A DNA stretch of 12,574 nucleotides from Bryobacterales bacterium (GTDB taxonomy: Bacteria > Acidobacteriota > Terriglobia > Bryobacterales > Bryobacteraceae): the NCBI GenBank assembly GCA_003154855.1, contig PMEV01000238.1, positions 622-13,195 on the forward strand, written 5' to 3'. The notes below the pieces were generated by a model. The model did no database searches and was not told the DNA's origin. It worked only from the letters and a program-made list of their open reading frames with translations. Both the position numbers and the translations under genes were made by a program. This document shows positions 8,984 through 12,574 of the stretch, one piece after another (position 1 is the first letter of the stretch; every line of letters begins with the position of its first letter).

Positions 8984-9844
8984 TTGGTCGCCAATCCCGA
9001 GTTCCGGAACCAAACTAAGATGTTCTGGGCGTACGTTCGCACCCTCAGCCAGAAGCTCGGCTACACGGTGAGAGCGAAGAAACAGATCAAGATCCCGACC
9101 GTGCCGGAGATCGTGGCGGGCCTGACGGACCTTGGCCTCGATCCCGGAAGACTGGTCAGGAAGGAGCCCGACGACCTCACCGACCTCGGCTGCGAGTTGC
9201 TGAGATATTTTGCATACCGAGCGCAGGTTCTGAATGAGAGCGTCCAGTCTCAGTTGATGAACGCGGACGCGGCGAGGGAGCTTTACGAGAAGCTCCTGAA
9301 GCAGATTCGCCATCCATCTCCCGTTCCGATGAACAAGCAAAGCGGGGAGAACGCGAATCCGTCGTACTTTACGGCGATCATTAACATGCTGATCGCGGAC
9401 GGCATAAACGGCGCGGAATGCGACTATTGCCCGATGGCGCTCACCGCAGTGACGCTTGACGGAGCTGCCGTTCGCACGCTCTCCCGAAGAGTGGACGGAG
9501 CTTTTCCGCGCGTCGTCAATCCCGTCTCCGTGTGGGAAATCAAAGAATACTACTACACGACCACTTTTGGAAGCCGCATTGCGGATGGCGTCTACGAGAC
9601 GCTGGTTGACGGAATGGAACTCGAAGAGCTCCGCGAAAGCGTAAAGATCGACATCAAGCACTACCTGATGGTCGATGCCTACGAGACTTGGTGGGAGATG
9701 GGGCGACCGTATCTATGCCGGATGGTGGACATGCTCCACATGCGCTACGTCGACGAGATTCTCTTCGGCAAAGAAGTTGTCGAACGTATTCCGATTATCA
9801 CGAAAGAGTGGAAGCAGATCCTCGCGTCCCGGATCGATAGGTGA
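8984..9844 (+). CDS. Putative type II restriction endonuclease, PD-(D/E)XK type
   Basis: 286 residues from TTG 8984; ATG 9020 (MFWAYVRTL) is the alternative start, and neither has a clear Shine-Dalgarno sequence. The longer start is preferred because the extra residues (VANPEFRNQTK) look like protein and a -10 box sits just upstream. The catalytic core is visible as D171 (RRVDGAFP) and E185-I-K187 (VWEIKEYYYTTTFG), the D...E-x-K pattern of PD-(D/E)XK nucleases. The C-terminal half is rich in aromatic residues (AYETWWEMGRPYL). The nuclease assignment rests on this motif plus the convergent adenine methyltransferase, whose 3' end it overlaps by 47 bp. It would cut unmethylated DNA at the site its partner modifies. 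I did not recognise a named restriction enzyme family and cannot predict the target. Confidence 0.65.
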   Translation: MVANPEFRNQTKMFWAYVRTLSQKLGYTVRAKKQIKIPTVPEIVAGLTDLGLDPGRLVRKEPDDLTDLGCELLRYFAYRAQVLNESVQSQLMNADAARELYEKLLKQIRHPSPVPMNKQSGENANPSYFTAIINMLIADGINGAECDYCPMALTAVTLDGAAVRTLSRRVDGAFPRVVNPVSVWEIKEYYYTTTFGSRIADGVYETLVDGMELEELRESVKIDIKHYLMVDAYETWWEMGRPYLCRMVDMLHMRYVDEILFGKEVVERIPIITKEWKQILASRIDR

Positions 9845-10718
9845 GCAGAAGCCGGTCGGTGACGACTTCTTGCTCCAGGGTCTGGCCGTCCATTTGAAAT
9901 CTCTTCAGCATCGATCGCCCACAGTCGATGAAAAGTTCCTCCTCGAATAGACCGGGCGGGATCGGCAGCTTAACTGTCGTTTTCCCCGACTTTTTTGTGC
10001 CGTCGATGCTCAGGGCGATCTTCACGCCACGCGCCTTGCATCTTTCTATCACCTTGAAGAGGTTCGTGAGATCGAACGCCTGCGCGCCGTACAAAATGGC
10101 TTGAGAATTGCTGTATGGCGGGTCGCAGTAGATCAAATCGCCGGCGCGCGCATCGTCCATCGCTTCCTGATACCCCATGTGAAAGAACTGGGTTCCCGCC
10201 GTTCGGCGCGCCCACTCATCGACGCGGCGGCCAAAGCTCTGCGGGTGGATGGGGTCATGGATGCCGCATGGAGTCGACATAAAGCCGTCCGCCTGCCGGA
10301 AGCGCACCACGCCGCCATAGCAGGAGCGGCACAGGAACAGCAGATCGGCACCATTGGGCCTGGCGTTGTAAGAGGCCTTTACCTTCTCGTACCGCTCGAC
10401 CTTCTCACCGTCCTGCATGAACAACCAGCGCTCCGCGTACCAGAGCTTCAGCAATTCGGGATTGCTGGACAGCGTTTGCCAGATCTCTACCAAAGGCCTG
10501 AAGCAATCAGATGCGATAGCACGAGGAGGCGCGAGAGTCGCCAAGACCGCGCCACTCCCCACGAACGGCTCCATATATCTCTCAAAAGTGGAAGGGAAGG
10601 AGGCCACGATTTCGTGGGCAAAACGCTGTTTGTTGCCGATCCACTTCAAGAGGCCGCTCCTGAACGGCTCAACTGGTACTCGGAAACCGTCAAATCCCAG
10701 CTGTGCTCGTCCCTGCAT
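9798..10718 (-). CDS. D12-class (Dam-like) adenine-N6 DNA methyltransferase
   Basis: 306 residues from ATG 10718; the frame is open to ATG 10760, but that start would lie deeper inside the upstream gene. The motifs are those of D12 N6-adenine methyltransferases: LLKWIGNK (23-30, motif X), MEPFVGSGAV (49-58, the AdoMet-binding motif I), and CDPPYS (198-203, the DPPY catalytic motif IV). It transfers a methyl group from S-adenosylmethionine to adenine within a specific site. Dam, EcoRV and DpnM belong to this class, but the target here cannot be read from sequence. The ATG overlaps the end of the ribbon-helix-helix gene by 29 bp in another frame, and GAGAGG lies about 12 nt upstream, suggesting coupled translation. 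With the convergent nuclease it forms a restriction-modification-like pair. Confidence 0.92.
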   Translation of the reverse strand: MQGRAQLGFDGFRVPVEPFRSGLLKWIGNKQRFAHEIVASFPSTFERYMEPFVGSGAVLATLAPPRAIASDCFRPLVEIWQTLSSNPELLKLWYAERWLFMQDGEKVERYEKVKASYNARPNGADLLFLCRSCYGGVVRFRQADGFMSTPCGIHDPIHPQSFGRRVDEWARRTAGTQFFHMGYQEAMDDARAGDLIYCDPPYSNSQAILYGAQAFDLTNLFKVIERCKARGVKIALSIDGTKKSGKTTVKLPIPPGLFEEELFIDCGRSMLKRFQMDGQTLEQEVVTDRLLLTYRSGTRGSASTLS

Positions 10719-10887
10719 GGTGGCCTGTTTCCTCTCGGGAAAGATAGAACTCAATTGCATCGATGAGAAGATCGGCTATTGGTCTTTTTTCCTGCACGGC
10801 CCTAATCTTGAGACGGTGATGCAGTTCCGCAGGAAGCCGGAAAGTCGATTTCGTTGTTGGGACCAGAGGCAACTGTTCTGCCATCAT
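10690..10887 (-). CDS. Small ribbon-helix-helix DNA-binding protein, candidate controller
   Basis: 65 residues from ATG 10887; ATG 10884 and GTG 10911 are alternatives. AAAGG a few bases upstream supports 10887 or 10884. The core KSTFRLPAELHHRLKIRAVQ (13-32) followed by KRPIADLLIDAIEFYLSREE (34-53) fits a CopG/Arc-type fold: a short beta strand, a helix starting at Pro-Ala-Glu, a turn, and a second amphipathic helix. Such proteins bind palindromic operators as dimers and often repress their own operon. The gene runs into the methyltransferase gene with a 29-bp overlap, and its promoter carries a perfect palindrome. A role as the module's transcriptional controller, in place of the usual helix-turn-helix C protein, is inference; an antitoxin-like or accessory role is possible. 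Confidence 0.7.
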   Translation of the reverse strand: MMAEQLPLVPTTKSTFRLPAELHHRLKIRAVQEKRPIADLLIDAIEFYLSREETGHHAGTSTAGI

Positions 10888-10901
10888 GCCGCCTTTACGG
10901 C

Positions 10902-10930
10902 AGTATGGCACGTGCTGCGGTTAAGATCAA
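10902..10930 (-). promoter_or_regulatory. Promoter of the RHH-methyltransferase operon with a palindromic operator
   Basis: On the minus strand the -35 hexamer TTGATC (10930-10925) is followed by 17 bases and the -10 hexamer CATACT (10907-10902), a good sigma-70-like layout. The leader to ATG 10887 is short but includes AAAGG. The perfect 8-bp palindrome GCACGTGC (10908-10915) fills the end of the spacer and touches the -10 box. A bound dimer there would block RNA polymerase; the ribbon-helix-helix protein encoded just downstream is the obvious candidate. Confidence 0.5.
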
Positions 10931-10954
10931 GCACAATCTCGACCGTCCAGCCTT

Positions 10955-11125
10955 CTAGAGGCTGAACGCTCGATCTCGGGAGGCCGGTACCATCAGGCTC
11001 CCGCCCTTTCCGGTGCCCCCGCTGTACTCCTTCTCGCTGCGGACCACGACGGATTCGCGGCGGTTGGCCACCACCACCTTGGCACTGCGGGAAACAGAGG
11101 AAGCGCTAGCGTTACCTGTGCGCAC
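10955..11125 (-). CDS. Possible small ORF or 3' gene fragment, 56 aa
   Basis: The frame runs from GTG 11125 to TAG 10955 and is open upstream only to a stop at 11143. The middle and end use typical GC-rich codons and read VVVANRRESVVVRSEKEY, then a Gly-rich run SGGTGKGGSLMVP. It is shorter than most annotation cut-offs, has no clear ribosome binding site, and matches no family I know. The abrupt 5' boundary would fit the C-terminal end of a gene whose front part was lost when the island formed. It is also possible that it is not coding. Confidence 0.3.
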   Translation of the reverse strand: MRTGNASASSVSRSAKVVVANRRESVVVRSEKEYSGGTGKGGSLMVPASRDRAFSL

Positions 11126-11274
11126 TGTGCCATAAGGTTTTCACCGAATCCCGGGAGACCACCCGGCTGGCATGCACCGCGTACAAGGGCTGGTTTAGGC
11201 CGTCAACGCACTTTTCAGACTCCAAGAAACAGCTCAAGCCGCGCCGGTTCCGTCCGATTAGTTCTGTATGCTGA
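11110..11274 (+). pseudogene. Possible gene remnant reading into the DUF5658-like start
   Basis: One plus frame is open from just after the TAG at 11107-11109 to TGA 11272-11274. Its translation has CALCHK near the start and a basic C-terminal part (KKQLKPRRFRP). It has no ATG or GTG start, only CTG codons. Its TGA overlaps the next gene's ATG (ATGCTGA), the layout of translationally coupled genes, which suggests it was once the end of a real upstream gene. The family is not recognised. Between the RHH promoter and 11268 this and the 56-aa frame are the only gene-like stretches. Confidence 0.25.
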
Positions 11275-11546
11275 TCGCCACGTTCCTGGCCCTCCAAATC
11301 GTGGATCTTCTGACCACCCTGATGGGACTCAGACTGGGAGCGGGCGAAGCTTGCCCTTTGATCCGGCTTCTGATCTCGGCGGGACTCGGCCAGACCTTCG
11401 GCGTGGTGGCTGCCAAGCTGTTCGCGCTGCTGCTGGGAGGGGCTTGCGTCGGCCTCCACCGCCCCAACGTACTCCGCTTGATCAATTACTGGTTCGCCGG
11501 TTTGGCCGCCTGGAACATCGCGATCATCGTCCGGCTGGTAGCCTGA
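11268..11546 (+). CDS. DUF5658-like small integral membrane protein
   Basis: 92 residues with three predicted membrane helices (about 3-22, 45-62 and 72-90). The segment LQIVDLLTTLMGLRLGAGEACPLIR (residues 9-33) fits the DUF5658 pattern: an Asp within the first helix, TT, then G-L-x-x-G-x-x-E followed by N/C-P-L before the loop. The function of this family is unknown. ATG 11268 has no Shine-Dalgarno sequence; its position overlapping the stop of an upstream remnant frame may explain why. It lies in the same direction as the glycoside hydrolase 45 bp downstream, but no functional link is evident. Confidence 0.7.
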   Translation: MLIATFLALQIVDLLTTLMGLRLGAGEACPLIRLLISAGLGQTFGVVAAKLFALLLGGACVGLHRPNVLRLINYWFAGLAAWNIAIIVRLVA

Positions 11547-11591
11547 ATTCGCCGCCGCCTCGCGGAGTGTTAGATTCGTAGTGAGCCCGGA

Positions 11592-12574
11592 ATGAAGTTC
11601 CCCACAGTCGCGGTTCTCCTTCTCGCAGCGGCGCCCATCGCCATTGCCGCCGGCCCCGTCACGGCGATCGCCGAACCCCCCGCCGGCCGGTTCTACAACG
11701 GAGTCCACCCGGGTGGCCGCGACGGGATGGGCGCCGACATCGTACCAGCCGATGTCCTAAGCTATCAGCGGGTCGTCGGCAAGCGCCCCACCTGGGTTTA
11801 CTTCTGTAATAACTGGTATCAGAGCCGCCGCTTTCCCTTGGCCACCGCCAACTGGATCCGCGCGAATGGCAGCGTCCCCTACATCCGCCTCATGCTGCTG
11901 CACGAGGCCATCCCCACGCCCGATCCGCTCTTCAACCTCGAGAACATCCTGCGCGGCCGCTTCGACGCGGATTTTCACCGTTGGATGCGCGACGCGAGGC
12001 GCTTCGGGAGCCCGCTGGTCGCCGAATACGGCGTCGAGGTCAACGGCTTCTGGTTCCCCTGGAACGGGCTTTGGAACAAGGAAGGCGGCAGCTACTCCGA
12101 TTCCGTGGCCCGCTTTCGCGAAGCCTATCGCCACATCATCCGGATCGCCCGACAGGAAGGGGCCTACAACATCCGCTGGGTGTTCCACGTCGACGCTTGG
12201 GATGAGCCGGTGGTGGATTGGAACCGCTTCGAAAACTACTACCCCGGCGACGAGTGGATCGACTGGCTTGGCGCCAGCGTTTACGGCCGGCAGATTCCCA
12301 AGGACACGCACCCCGTTTCCTTCCGCTGGCAGATGGATTGGGTATACGGCCGGCTGTCGAAGCTAGCTGACAAGCCCATCCTGGTGTGCGAATTCGGCAA
12401 CATCAAGGACGCCCATCAGGCCGCCTGGGCCATCGACGCGCTCGCGGACATGACCGGCGGCCGCTGGCCCAGACTGATCGGGTTTTCGTGGTGGAACGCC
12501 GCGTTCTACAACGATCCCAACCCCGCGGCGCGCTCCGACATGCGAGTCGAGGACAGCCCCGATCTGGCCGCCGT
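11592..12574 (+). CDS. Exported GH26-like glycoside hydrolase, 5' part
   Basis: The frame is open from ATG 11592 to the end of the window (327 full codons, no stop), so the C-terminus is missing. A Sec signal peptide is present (MKFPTVAVLLLAAAPIAIAA), so the enzyme is exported. The fold and motifs resemble GH26 endo-beta-mannanases and related (beta/alpha)8 clan GH-A enzymes: the proposed general acid E149 in YGVEVNGFWFPW (146-157), the proposed nucleophile E267 in ILVCEFGN (263-270), and the barrel-end segment GFSWWN (297-302). Family members cut beta-mannan or related beta-glycans; the substrate is not certain. TAGATT at 11570-11575 could be a -10 box, giving a short leader of roughly 10 nt, and the ribosome binding site is weak (CCCGGA). 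Confidence 0.8.
   Translation, partial: MKFPTVAVLLLAAAPIAIAAGPVTAIAEPPAGRFYNGVHPGGRDGMGADIVPADVLSYQRVVGKRPTWVYFCNNWYQSRRFPLATANWIRANGSVPYIRLMLLHEAIPTPDPLFNLENILRGRFDADFHRWMRDARRFGSPLVAEYGVEVNGFWFPWNGLWNKEGGSYSDSVARFREAYRHIIRIARQEGAYNIRWVFHVDAWDEPVVDWNRFENYYPGDEWIDWLGASVYGRQIPKDTHPVSFRWQMDWVYGRLSKLADKPILVCEFGNIKDAHQAAWAIDALADMTGGRWPRLIGFSWWNAAFYNDPNPAARSDMRVEDSPDLAA

Noticed and set aside
8735..9661. A 308-codon minus-strand frame opposite the nuclease gene. Its tail (8738-8940) looks more protein-like than most shadows.
   Set aside because: Most of it is antisense to the nuclease with its D...ExK motif. The tail matched no family I know and is too short to call a remnant.

Overview
The window is GC-rich bacterial chromosome. 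Its gene types point to a soil acidobacterium of the Bryobacterales/Solibacter kind: a Tat-exported Gfo/Idh/MocA oxidoreductase joined to a sugar-phosphate-isomerase-like TIM barrel, exported glycoside hydrolases, and a DUF5658-like membrane protein. This placement is inference from gene style; no rRNA or marker gene is present.

Layout. (a) 1-2843, carbohydrate use: the 3' end of a GH88/GH105-type unsaturated glycuronyl hydrolase (+) converges on one long minus-strand ORF that reads without a stop through an oxidoreductase and then an isomerase/epimerase-like domain. (b) 2904-5705, housekeeping and unknown: an exported 5'-nucleotidase-like metallophosphoesterase (+), a 302-aa protein of unknown function (-), and a small lipoprotein divergent from it (+). 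(c) 5714-8425, protein quality control: an hsp20-lon operon (-) whose stop and start codons abut. Three 13-nt palindromes lie just upstream of its promoter. (d) 8440-11270, an accessory island. It holds the 3' remnant of an IS1-like transposase and a compact restriction-modification-like module. The module consists of a putative PD-(D/E)XK endonuclease (+) whose 3' end overlaps the 3' end of a convergent D12-class adenine methyltransferase, and a ribbon-helix-helix protein overlapping the start of the methyltransferase on the same strand. Two fragment-like reading frames lie between the module and the next gene. (e) 11268-12574: a three-helix DUF5658-like membrane protein and the 5' part of an exported GH26-like glycoside hydrolase that runs off the window.

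How the genes fit together. The outer parts look like plant or microbial polysaccharide use, with exported hydrolases plus an exported sugar oxidoreductase/isomerase. hsp20 and lon form a stress operon combining a holdase with an ATP-dependent protease. The island looks like a self-contained methylation/restriction unit. Its methyltransferase is expressed together with a small DNA-binding protein from a recognisable promoter, while the nuclease has a poor TTG start directly behind a -10 box. Several genes here have a -10-like hexamer 5-9 nt before the start codon, suggesting that leaderless or nearly leaderless mRNAs are common in this genome.
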